Source of the DNA: an uncultured Lachnospiraceae bacterium
GTDB lineage: Bacteria; Bacillota_A; Clostridia; Lachnospirales; Lachnospiraceae
Direction of reading: 5' to 3'
NCBI GenBank assembly: GCA_947564305.1
Contig: CANOBT010000182.1
Span: 1 to 10,192 of the forward strand
DNA: 10,192 bases
Below the pieces are notes generated by a model. That model was not told where the DNA came from. It worked only from the letters and a program-made list of their open reading frames with translations, and did no database searches. The position numbers and the translations under genes were made by a program. How positions within the stretch are numbered: the first letter of the stretch is position 1; each line of letters begins with the position of its first letter. Positions 1-7,264 of this stretch are shown piece after piece.

Positions 1-1
1 G

Positions 2-2575
2 GTGGCAAAGGATAGGGGAATCGGCAAAAGAGAAGTGTACAAAATGTTATTGGACCAGGTGATTCAGATTGTCGAATCCCATGGTGACTCTGTCATCCAC
101 AGTTTCGGAATTGTGTTAGATCCGGCGGGGAATTACCAGTTTACGCAGACAAATGAGACGCTTAGGCTGCGTTTTGTGGCCGATGTGTATGGACTTCGTA
201 CGATTGAAGAACTTACGCAGGAACAAGAACGGGCTACGGCAGCGGATTTAATCCACTATCTTTGTACCGATGAAATGTATGGTTATGAACTGGATGATGA
301 GACGCTGGATAAAGAATATATCCTGAAAATGGTGAATCTCAGGTATGCTATTAACTTAAATAGTTTTCAAAAATATATCCCTACTGTGCTTGCTTCTGAT
401 ATCAGTGATGAGACACGTATTGCAATCATGGAGAATCTGGACAAGTTGGAAGGGGTGGGCGTGGAAGTGGAATCTCTGCGCAGATATACGGACAGCCAGT
501 ACTTTGCCTCTATTATTGGATATACTGGAAAAATTTCCCAGGAAGAATATGATGCGCTGGATAAGGATCAAAAGGAGCGATATTCCCTGTCGGATATTGT
601 TGGAAAATCAGGGATTGAACAGGCTATGGATAATGTACTCCAGGGGGATAGAGGGGAGCGAATTTTTTATGTTGACAGTCTGGGCAAGGTGACGGAGGAG
701 GTAAGTTATGTGGAACCCGGAGCAGGCAATGATGTTTACCTGACAATTGATAAGAAACTTCAACGGCAGACTTACCAGATTATAGAAGAAAAGATAGCTG
801 GCGTTGTGCTTTCCAAGCTGCGTAATGTAATGAATTATGATCCCAGCCTGACCGAAGATACGATGGAAATTATCATTCCAGCAGATGATGCTTATTATGC
901 TTTTATTGCAAATGAGATTATTAACGAACAGCATTTTGGCAAGAACGATGCTGGTCCCTCGGAAAAGGACGTTTATCGTATATATGAGGCACGTAAAGAG
1001 ACGGTGCTGAGTGAGATTTTGCGTGAATTGAATGGAAACACGCCATACCAGAGCCTATCTGTTGAGATGAAAGGGTATATGGACTATATGGAGAGCATTC
1101 TGCAGTCTGGAATCCTCTTGACAGATGTTATTGATCCCGCTGATACAACCTACCAGGCATGGTCAAAGGAAGAGACAATCAGTATGAACCAGTATTTGAA
1201 CTATGCGATTTCGAAAAACTGGATTGATACTTCCAGGCTCACGGAGTATATTTCATCTGATTATTCAGATGCAGCTGAGGTATATCAGGCAATTTTACGA
1301 TATTTGCAGGATTATTTGAGTTCGGATATGAATTTCGACAAACTTCTCTACAAATATCTTATAAAATCAGGTAGTATCAGCGGAGCACAGATATGTTCCA
1401 TTGTCTATGAGCAGGGTGTGCTGCCGATGGATGAGGGAACATATAACGGACTCAGGGATGGCAGTATAGATTCTTTCGGGTGGCTTTATACCCAGGTTCA
1501 GACATTAAGAATCACGCCTGGACAGCTGGCATTGGAGCCGTGTACAGGTTCTGCAGTGGTAAGCGACCCAAATACAGGTGAGGTTCTGGCCTGTGTGTCT
1601 TACCCGGGATATGACAATAACCGATTGGCCAACAATATGGATTCGGATTATTATACGCAGCTTGTAACAGGTCTGTCTCGTCCATTTTATAATAATGCGA
1701 CCCAGGAGACTACAGCACCAGGTTCCACATACAAGATGCTCACTTCTGTCGCTGCATTGACAGAGGGGAAGATCAAAGGAGATACTTATCTTTCCTGCGG
1801 CGGTGAATTTTCTTTAGTTACCCCGAGTCCACGCTGTTGGTCTTATCCGAGTGGCCATGGAGGGATTAATGTAGTGGATGCTTTGAATTATTCCTGTAAT
1901 GTATTTTACTATAATGTAGGATTTCAGTTTGGCCAGGATAAAGACGGAAATTATGACAGCAACCGTGGAATTGAGGTTCTCCGTAAATACGCAGAGGAGT
2001 TCGGACTGGGAGAAACAACAGGGCTTGAGATTCCGGAAACAGAGCCAAATATCTCTGATACAGATTCCGTATTGTCAGCCATCGGACAAGGTACGAATAA
2101 TTATACTGTCAGCCAGTTGAACCGCTATGTCTCTACTGTTGCAAATAAAGGAACTGTCTACAAGCTGACACTGCTTGACAGAACAACAGATGCTAATGGA
2201 AAGATTATAAAGAAGTATGAACCTACGGTTGTCAATACAATGGAAGATGTCTCAGATGAAACATGGGATCTTATTCACTCAGGAATGGTTGCCATGATTC
2301 AAAGTACTGCCAGTTTTTATGGGATTGAGGTCGATTCAGCAGGAAAGACAGGTACGGCACAGCAAAGTGCAATCCATCCGGACCACGCTGTGTTTGTAGG
2401 ATTTGCTCCGGTGGAATCTCCTGAAATGGCTGTGGCGGTGCGAATCGCCAATGGATATACATCTGCATATGCGGCAGAGATTGGCAGAGATGTCATTCGA
2501 GCGAACTTTGGCGCCGAAGAAAGCGAACTGATTACCGGACAGGCTGCGAAACTTGGAGCATCAATTTCAGACTAA
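2..2575 (+). CDS. mrdA: Penicillin-binding protein 2 (class B PBP, elongasome transpeptidase), 5' end cut by window edge
   Basis: This is a class B D,D-transpeptidase that cross-links peptidoglycan outside the membrane, working with the SEDS polymerase RodA encoded downstream. 857 residues are visible. The N-terminal membrane helix and the start of the dimerisation domain are missing, and the first codon (GTG) is only where the window opens. The dimerisation domain runs to about residue 260 and includes SIIGYTGKIS and GKSGIEQ. A largely helical insertion of about 238 residues (271-508) follows, and then the transpeptidase domain. The active-site motifs are all present: SxxK as STYK (S575, K578), SxN as SCN (631-633) and KTGT (782-785). 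Cys599, Cys612, His619 and Cys632 lie around the active site. Known C. difficile PBP2 and SpoVD are also long class B PBPs. SpoVD is an alternative identity, but the minCDE-rodA context favours the elongation PBP2. Confidence 0.93.
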   Translation: MAKDRGIGKREVYKMLLDQVIQIVESHGDSVIHSFGIVLDPAGNYQFTQTNETLRLRFVADVYGLRTIEELTQEQERATAADLIHYLCTDEMYGYELDDETLDKEYILKMVNLRYAINLNSFQKYIPTVLASDISDETRIAIMENLDKLEGVGVEVESLRRYTDSQYFASIIGYTGKISQEEYDALDKDQKERYSLSDIVGKSGIEQAMDNVLQGDRGERIFYVDSLGKVTEEVSYVEPGAGNDVYLTIDKKLQRQTYQIIEEKIAGVVLSKLRNVMNYDPSLTEDTMEIIIPADDAYYAFIANEIINEQHFGKNDAGPSEKDVYRIYEARKETVLSEILRELNGNTPYQSLSVEMKGYMDYMESILQSGILLTDVIDPADTTYQAWSKEETISMNQYLNYAISKNWIDTSRLTEYISSDYSDAAEVYQAILRYLQDYLSSDMNFDKLLYKYLIKSGSISGAQICSIVYEQGVLPMDEGTYNGLRDGSIDSFGWLYTQVQTLRITPGQLALEPCTGSAVVSDPNTGEVLACVSYPGYDNNRLANNMDSDYYTQLVTGLSRPFYNNATQETTAPGSTYKMLTSVAALTEGKIKGDTYLSCGGEFSLVTPSPRCWSYPSGHGGINVVDALNYSCNVFYYNVGFQFGQDKDGNYDSNRGIEVLRKYAEEFGLGETTGLEIPETEPNISDTDSVLSAIGQGTNNYTVSQLNRYVSTVANKGTVYKLTLLDRTTDANGKIIKKYEPTVVNTMEDVSDETWDLIHSGMVAMIQSTASFYGIEVDSAGKTGTAQQSAIHPDHAVFVGFAPVESPEMAVAVRIANGYTSAYAAEIGRDVIRANFGAEESELITGQAAKLGASISD

Positions 2576-2646
2576 AAATGGTCTCGAGCAAATAACAAGC
2601 TATTTTGAGGCTGTTCCTAGAAGCCATACACAAGGAAGTGAGAAGA

Positions 2647-3291
2647 TTGGACAGGCTTGTTACAATTAAAAGCTGTAAATATGGCATGGAGATCCATATG
2701 GATCCGAACGTACCCTTTGAGGTGCTTTTGGAACATATGCAGGACAGATTCTATAATTCTGCCAGATTTTTCCAGGGAGCACAGATGGCAGTTTCATTCC
2801 AGGGCCGTAGTTTAAATTATACACAGGAGCAGACTATCCTGAGTCTGATTTCTGATACAGCAGGGATTGACATTGTATGTGTCATAGATGAGGACAGTGG
2901 ACATGAGCTGGCATACAAACGCATTGTAGAAAAAGCCATGGCTGAACTTCCGGAAAAAGAAGGACAGTTCTACAAAGGTACTTTAGGAAAAAGACAGGTG
3001 ATAGAATCCGATTCCAGTATTGTAATCCTCGGAAACGTAGAACCAGGTGCTTCCGTGATTGCAAAGGGGAATATCGTTGTTGTGGGAGCGTTGCGGGGAA
3101 ATGCACATGCCGGGGCTGCAGGAAACAGGGATGCCTATATTGTAGCGCTTTCCATGCGTCCAAGAATGCTTCGGATTGGAGACATAGAAGCAAAGCGCCA
3201 GAGTGTATATCAGGAAGGTATCACAATCCGCGGTCCAAAGATTGCAGCCATAGACGGTACCCGGATTCGACTGAATCCACTTGTAGATTAG
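2647..3291 (+). CDS. minC: Septum site-determining protein MinC
   Basis: MinC inhibits FtsZ polymerisation and is carried to the membrane by MinD, which blocks septation away from midcell. With a TTG start the protein has 214 residues, normal for the family. The N-terminal domain covers about 1-95. The C-terminal beta-helix domain covers about 110-205 and is recognised by VILGNVEPGASV, AKGNIVVVGALRG and AHAGAAGN. The start is a choice: TTG at 2647 has AAGGAA at 2632-2637, about 9 bases upstream, and begins the protein at the usual VTIK strand. GTG at 2638 lies almost on that site, and TTG at 2605 has no ribosome binding site. The usual RSGQ motif, which contacts MinD, reads GKRQ here (residues 114-117). 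The gene lies about 70 bases after PBP2 and upstream of minD, so it is probably co-transcribed with both. Confidence 0.9.
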   Translation: MDRLVTIKSCKYGMEIHMDPNVPFEVLLEHMQDRFYNSARFFQGAQMAVSFQGRSLNYTQEQTILSLISDTAGIDIVCVIDEDSGHELAYKRIVEKAMAELPEKEGQFYKGTLGKRQVIESDSSIVILGNVEPGASVIAKGNIVVVGALRGNAHAGAAGNRDAYIVALSMRPRMLRIGDIEAKRQSVYQEGITIRGPKIAAIDGTRIRLNPLVD

Positions 3292-3322
3292 GAACTGACG
3301 TAAATCATTACATGACAGTTCC
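3291..3322 (+). other. Hairpin between minC and minD
   Basis: GGAACTG (3291-3297) pairs with CAGTTCC (3316-3322). An inner GTAA/TTAC pairing is possible around a short loop. The hairpin begins on the last base of the minC stop codon. No T-run follows, so it does not look like a simple terminator. It could affect mRNA processing or stability between minC and minD, but that role is inferred. Confidence 0.45.
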
Positions 3323-3373
3323 TTAGTCCAATGAAATGAGATGTGAATCAGAAGTTGCAGGAGGATAGCAAGA

Positions 3374-4165
3374 ATGGGAGAAGTAATTGTCATTACATCA
3401 GGAAAAGGCGGGGTAGGCAAAACGACTACTACGGCAAATATAGGTGTTGGGTTGGCACAGTCCGGCAAAAAAGTGATAGTGATCGATACGGATTTAGGTC
3501 TCCGGAACCTGGATGTGGTTATGGGACTCGAAAATAAGATTGTATATAATCTGGTTGATGTGATTGAGGGGAGCTGCCGTACGAAACAGGCACTGATCAG
3601 GGATAAGCGTTTCCCAGAGCTTTATCTGCTTCCTTCCGCACAGACAAAGGATAAATCTGCTGTTTCTCCGGAGCAGATGCAAAAACTGGTTTCTGAATTA
3701 AAAGCGGAGTTTGACTATGTTCTTTTGGACTGTCCGGCAGGAATCGAACAGGGTTTTCAAAATGCCATTGCCGGAGCTGACCGTGCAATTATTGTTACGA
3801 CTCCTGAGGTCTCTGCCATCCGGGATGCGGATCGGATCATTGGCTTGTTGGAGACTAAAGGAATCAAGAAAAATTCATTGATCATAAATCGTCTGCGGAT
3901 TGATATGGTGCAGAAAGGAGATATGATGTCTGTGGAAGATGTTACGGAAATCCTGGCAATTCCTTTGATTGGGGTCATACCTGATGATGAACAGATTGTG
4001 ATCGCAACAAATCAGGGAGAGCCGATCATTGGCACAGACTGCCTATCAGGACTTGCCTATGACCGCATTTGCCGAAGGATTCTCGGAGAAGAAATTACGA
4101 TTCCTGATTTTAGCCGTCCTGATGGATTTTTCCTGCGTATTCGCAAGATGTTCGGGAAAAAATAG
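3374..4165 (+). CDS. minD: Septum site-determining protein MinD (ParA/MinD-type ATPase)
   Basis: MinD is a membrane-cycling ATPase that recruits MinC and is released by MinE. The protein has 263 residues, normal length. The deviant Walker A motif is GKGGVGKTT (residues 10-18), with the signature Lys11 and Lys16. The switch I region has D38 and D40 in DTDLGLRNLD, and Walker B/switch II is DCPAGIE from D119. The C-terminus (PDGFFLRIRKMFGKK) looks like the amphipathic membrane-targeting helix, with hydrophobic and basic residues alternating. The ATG start at 3374 has a full AGGAGG at 3359-3364, spaced 9 bases. The gene lies between minC and minE in one transcription direction. I see no missing key residue. 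Confidence 0.97.
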   Translation: MGEVIVITSGKGGVGKTTTTANIGVGLAQSGKKVIVIDTDLGLRNLDVVMGLENKIVYNLVDVIEGSCRTKQALIRDKRFPELYLLPSAQTKDKSAVSPEQMQKLVSELKAEFDYVLLDCPAGIEQGFQNAIAGADRAIIVTTPEVSAIRDADRIIGLLETKGIKKNSLIINRLRIDMVQKGDMMSVEDVTEILAIPLIGVIPDDEQIVIATNQGEPIIGTDCLSGLAYDRICRRILGEEITIPDFSRPDGFFLRIRKMFGKK

Positions 4166-4175
4166 GAGGATTAAG

Positions 4176-4388
4176 ATGATGCGTGTACCATCGGTTCAGA
4201 TTGCAAAAGACAGGCTTCATGTTCTGCTTAATGCAGACAGGCTGAAATGCACCCCGGATACAGCAGATAAGCTGTCCTCTGAAATGTATTATACGCTTTC
4301 CAAATATATTGAGATCAAACAAGAAGACTTTGAACTTAAGATTACACATTCAGATATACATATAAAATATACAGGAGAAAATGATTGA
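4176..4388 (+). CDS. minE: Cell division topological specificity factor MinE, short form
   Basis: MinE stimulates the MinD ATPase and confines MinCD to the cell poles. The 70-residue protein contains the recognisable MinD-contact segment VQIAKDRLHVLLNADRL (about 7-23) followed by a C-terminal dimerisation region (LSKYIEIKQEDFELKI). Compared with E. coli MinE (88 residues) it is short at both ends. Before the contact helix it has only MMRVPS, so the usual N-terminal membrane-targeting segment with paired aromatic residues is absent, and the last beta strand is abbreviated. AGGAGG at 4164-4169 overlaps the minD stop codon. ATG at 4176 or the adjacent ATG at 4179 can start translation. The longer frame upstream lies inside minD and has no convincing start. 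Confidence 0.9.
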   Translation: MMRVPSVQIAKDRLHVLLNADRLKCTPDTADKLSSEMYYTLSKYIEIKQEDFELKITHSDIHIKYTGEND

Positions 4389-5515
4389 AAACTTTTATCC
4401 AAAATATCAGGCATCGGTATCATTTGAAAGATTATAAATTCGGTCTTGTCGCGTTGGTGCTGGCAATTTCCGTTATCGGAGTTTTTATTGTCGGCAGCGC
4501 ACAGGCTTCTCTGCAGGGAAAGCAGGCACAAGGGGTGGTTCTCGGTGTGATCGCTATGGTGATTATTTCCCTGATTGATTATGAATGGGTATTAAAATTT
4601 CACTGGGTCATGTATCTGGTCAATATCATATTGCTGGGGGCTGTCCTGTTGTTTGGCGTGAATACAAATGGGGCGACGCGCTGGCTGAACCTGGGCTTTA
4701 TCCAGTTTCAGCCTTCTGACCTGACAAAGATTATAACGATTCTGTTCTATGCAAAACTTTTGATGAAATGGGAACAGTCGATTAATGATAAACGTTTTAT
4801 TATTGCGGCGGTGGCACTGATGCTGCCATCTCTTGCACTGATTTATAAGCAGCCGAATCTTTCCACTACAATCTGTCTGGCTACGTTATTCTGTGTGTTG
4901 ATGTATATCGGGGGGTTAAGCTATAAATTTATCGGAACCATGTTTGCAATATTTATCCCTTTGGCGATTATACTGTTTATTATCATTATACAGCCAAATC
5001 AGCCATTGATACATCAGTATCAGCAGAATCGCATCCTGGCCTGGCTGGAGCCGGAGAAATATGAGTCTGATGAGGCTTACCAACAGCTGAATTCCATCAT
5101 GGCTATTGGTTCCGGACAGTTGACAGGAAAAGGATACAACAATACAACAACAACCTCGGTAAAAAACGGAAATTTTATCTCCGAACCTCAGACTGATTTT
5201 ATTTTTGCAATTATTGGAGAAGAATTGGGATTTGTGGGTTGTTGTGTGGTCATAATTTTGTTATTATTAATAGTAGTAGATTGTATTTTAATTGGAATAA
5301 AAGCAAAGGATACCGGAGGCCGTATTATCTGCACCGGTGTCGCCGCACTGATTGGTATTCAAAGTTTTATTAATATCAGTGTTGCTACCATGTTGTTTCC
5401 GAATACAGGGATTTCCCTGCCATTTATCAGCTACGGCCTGACATCTGTTGTGTGCTTTTATATGGGAATCGGATTTGTGCTGAATGTCGGGCTTCAGCCG
5501 AACAAATATCAGTAG
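4385..5515 (+). CDS. rodA: Rod shape-determining protein RodA (SEDS glycosyltransferase)
   Basis: RodA is a polytopic membrane glycosyltransferase that polymerises lipid II into glycan strands during elongation, paired with a class B PBP. The protein has 376 residues and roughly ten hydrophobic helices. SEDS signatures include GATRWLNLGFIQFQPSDLTK, TDFIFAIIGEELG with the conserved Asp at residue 271, and GISLPFISYGLTS near the end. FtsW and SpoVE belong to the same family. Proximity to PBP2 and minCDE favours RodA. The start is TTG at 4385, overlapping the minE TGA (4386-4388), with AGGAGA at 4373-4378. The nearby ATG at 4381 is in a different frame. The overlap suggests translational coupling to minE. 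Confidence 0.93.
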   Translation: MKTFIQNIRHRYHLKDYKFGLVALVLAISVIGVFIVGSAQASLQGKQAQGVVLGVIAMVIISLIDYEWVLKFHWVMYLVNIILLGAVLLFGVNTNGATRWLNLGFIQFQPSDLTKIITILFYAKLLMKWEQSINDKRFIIAAVALMLPSLALIYKQPNLSTTICLATLFCVLMYIGGLSYKFIGTMFAIFIPLAIILFIIIIQPNQPLIHQYQQNRILAWLEPEKYESDEAYQQLNSIMAIGSGQLTGKGYNNTTTTSVKNGNFISEPQTDFIFAIIGEELGFVGCCVVIILLLLIVVDCILIGIKAKDTGGRIICTGVAALIGIQSFINISVATMLFPNTGISLPFISYGLTSVVCFYMGIGFVLNVGLQPNKYQ

Positions 5516-5530
5516 AGGAGAGAGCAGAGT

Positions 5531-5926
5531 ATGAATATAGGACTGGTTGCGCATGATGCGAAAAAGAAACTGATGCAGAATTTTTGCATTGCCTACAGAG
5601 GGATTTTAAACAAACATAACCTATATGCTACAGAGACAACGGGAATGCTCGTGGAGAGTGTGACGAATCTCAATATCCATAAATATCTGGCGGGTCATCT
5701 TGGCGGAAAACAGATGTTGGGTGCCCAGATTGAGCAGAATGATATGGACCTTATGATTTTTTTCAGAGATCCGTTAAGTCCCAGGTCCCATGAACCGGAT
5801 GTCAATGACATTGTGCGCTTATGTGATGAGTACAATATACCTATGGCTACAAATATTGCTACGGCAGAAGCGTTGATTCTTGCTCTGGACAGGGGAGACC
5901 TGGATTGGAGAGAACTATATAGATGA
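5531..5926 (+). CDS. mgsA: MgsA-family protein (methylglyoxal synthase homologue with altered catalytic residues)
   Basis: True MgsA converts dihydroxyacetone phosphate to methylglyoxal and phosphate. This 131-residue protein has the fold signatures: LVAHDAKK near the N-terminus, IFFRDPL (76-82), HEPDV (87-91) and PMATNIATAEALI. It ends with GDLDWRELYR and lacks the C-terminal extension of the E. coli enzyme. The active site is unusual. The catalytic Asp71 of E. coli, in GGDQQ, is Lys60 here (GGKQ). The phosphate-binding ATGTTG is ATETTG (Glu35), and SGP is AGH (54-56). The equivalents of His98 and Asp101 remain (H87, D90). The gene follows rodA by 15 bases, with GAGGAG at 5515-5520 overlapping the rodA stop. 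The family is certain; catalytic activity is doubtful. Confidence 0.88.
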   Translation: MNIGLVAHDAKKKLMQNFCIAYRGILNKHNLYATETTGMLVESVTNLNIHKYLAGHLGGKQMLGAQIEQNDMDLMIFFRDPLSPRSHEPDVNDIVRLCDEYNIPMATNIATAEALILALDRGDLDWRELYR

Positions 5927-5939
5927 GGGGCAAGGGTAC

Positions 5940-7106
5940 ATGAGTGAATATCATTCCCGAAAGAGGACGGGACAGGATGTGAGGGGAAGGAAACGGCGTG
6001 AATCCGGTTCGCAGAGCCGTAAAAGCAGCAATTTGGGAGAGCGTGAACCACAAAGCCAAAGACGAGGAAGCGGGAGTCCTCAAAACTCTGTAAGGAAGAA
6101 AAAGCGCAGACGAAAAAAAACGATGCGGATAATCAGCTTATTGGCTTCCTGTTTAACGGTGGTTTTGATTTTAGGCGGTGCAGGTTTCTTATATTATCAG
6201 TATCAGGCAAAAAGACAGCCTTTGTACGCTGTATTGTATGAGGCAGAACACTATAATCAAAGTCTATACCAGGGAACATTTTTTGCTCAGGATTTGTGCG
6301 TGGCTTCTGAAAATATAGCAATGGATGGATTTGGCGGGGACGGAAGTCTTCATGCGGCAGGTTTATTTGATGTGGAACAGAAGCAGGTTTTGTACGCAGA
6401 TCGTGTACATGCCCGGCTTTATCCCGCAAGCACGACGAAACTGATGACCGCCTATCTAACGTTAAAATATGGAAATTTAGAGGATGTAGTGGCGGTCAGT
6501 GAAACGGCTGTAGCATATTTTGAACCGGAAGCAACATTATGTGGATTACAGGCGGGAGACCAGCTTACTTTATATGATTTGTTGTGTGGGTTGGTTCTTT
6601 ATTCCGGAAATGATAATGCTGTAGTAATTGCAGAATATCTCGGCGGAAGTATTGAAGGTTTTGCAGAGAAGATGAATCAAGAGGCGTTGGCTCTGGGAGC
6701 AACACATACTCATTTTATGAACCCACATGGGCTGCATGAGGACGATCATTACACAACAGCATATGATTTATATTTAATTTTTAATGAATGTATTAAAGAT
6801 TCAAGGTTTTTGGATATTATTTCTATGAAATCCTATACAGGTACATTGACAGGACAGGACGGCAGTGTACGCACGGCCGAATGGACCCCAACGAACTATT
6901 ATTCCGCAGGACTGGCAGAGATGCCGCCAGGTGTACAGGTAATTGGTGGTAAGACAGGAACTACGGATGAGGCGGGGTCTTGTGTTGTATTATATAATTT
7001 GGACAGTGCAGGAAAACCTTTTATTTCGATAGTTATGGGCGCTGGAGATAAGGAGATTTTGTATGGTGATATGACACAGATTCTTACGGCAGGTCTTGGA
7101 AGCTGA
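5940..7106 (+). CDS. D-alanyl-D-alanine carboxypeptidase (peptidase S11) with N-terminal membrane anchor
   Basis: This is a serine D,D-carboxypeptidase predicted to remove the terminal D-Ala of peptidoglycan stem peptides outside the cell. The protein has 388 residues. Active-site motifs are SxxK as STTK (S164, K167), SxN as SGN (222-224) and KTG (338-340). The N-terminus is odd: about 61 residues with some 22 Arg/Lys and many Ser/Gly/Gln precede one hydrophobic helix (about 64-85), which suggests a cytoplasmic basic tail and an uncleaved anchor rather than a classic signal peptide. No PBP5-type C-terminal domain is visible. ATG at 5940 has GAGGGG at 5925-5930, overlapping the mgsA stop. The spacing suggests the same operon as mgsA. 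A DacF-type name would fit but is not certain. Confidence 0.92.
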   Translation: MSEYHSRKRTGQDVRGRKRRESGSQSRKSSNLGEREPQSQRRGSGSPQNSVRKKKRRRKKTMRIISLLASCLTVVLILGGAGFLYYQYQAKRQPLYAVLYEAEHYNQSLYQGTFFAQDLCVASENIAMDGFGGDGSLHAAGLFDVEQKQVLYADRVHARLYPASTTKLMTAYLTLKYGNLEDVVAVSETAVAYFEPEATLCGLQAGDQLTLYDLLCGLVLYSGNDNAVVIAEYLGGSIEGFAEKMNQEALALGATHTHFMNPHGLHEDDHYTTAYDLYLIFNECIKDSRFLDIISMKSYTGTLTGQDGSVRTAEWTPTNYYSAGLAEMPPGVQVIGGKTGTTDEAGSCVVLYNLDSAGKPFISIVMGAGDKEILYGDMTQILTAGLGS

Positions 7107-7159
7107 GAACCCGCTGATAAATCTATTTTTATGTGTTATTGGCTGGCTTTGCGGTAACT

Positions 7160-7212
7160 GTTACAGTTCACGCCCAAACCGGGCGTTGGACTGTAACGTT
7201 TTTGGATTTTTT
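7160..7212 (+). terminator. Intrinsic terminator after the carboxypeptidase gene
   Basis: GTTACAGT (7160-7167) pairs with ACTGTAAC (7190-7197), and CGCCC (7171-7175) pairs with GGGCG (7181-7185), giving a long stem with a small internal mismatch and a 5-base loop. Two T-runs follow (7199-7203 and 7207-7212). It begins about 53 bases after the stop codon and closes the cell-shape operon. On the minus strand the hairpin is not followed by a T-run, so it is a one-way terminator. Confidence 0.88.
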
Positions 7213-7214
7213 CA

Positions 7215-7238
7215 AATCAATTCCCATGGGGATTGATT
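7215..7238. repeat. Near-perfect inverted repeat centred on CCATGG
   Basis: AATCAATTCCC (7215-7225) and GGGGATTGATT (7228-7238) are inverted copies with one mismatch, separated by two bases. It lies just after the terminator T-run and upstream of the 3' end of the convergent DUF378 gene. No T-run follows in either direction. It could be a protein-binding palindrome or a short hairpin; I cannot assign a role. Confidence 0.5.
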
Positions 7239-7264
7239 CTGTTAGAGGACATGTGCTGTCTATC

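Noticed and set aside
2..4. GTG as the true start of PBP2
   Set aside because: The encoded protein would lack the membrane helix and the start of the dimerisation domain; the gene simply enters from outside the window.
2605..2646. Longer MinC beginning at TTG 2605
   Set aside because: No ribosome site upstream, and the added residues precede the usual first strand of MinC. TTG 2647 has AAGGAA at good spacing.
356..3468. Several minus-strand reading frames of 60-160 codons opposite PBP2, minC and the minC-minD spacer
   Set aside because: They lie antisense to clearly conserved genes, lack ribosome sites and show no protein family pattern.
4029..4175. Upstream extension of the minE frame inside minD
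   Set aside because: No suitable ribosome site. The AGGAGG at 4164-4169 points to ATG 4176 or 4179, and the extension overlaps conserved minD sequence.
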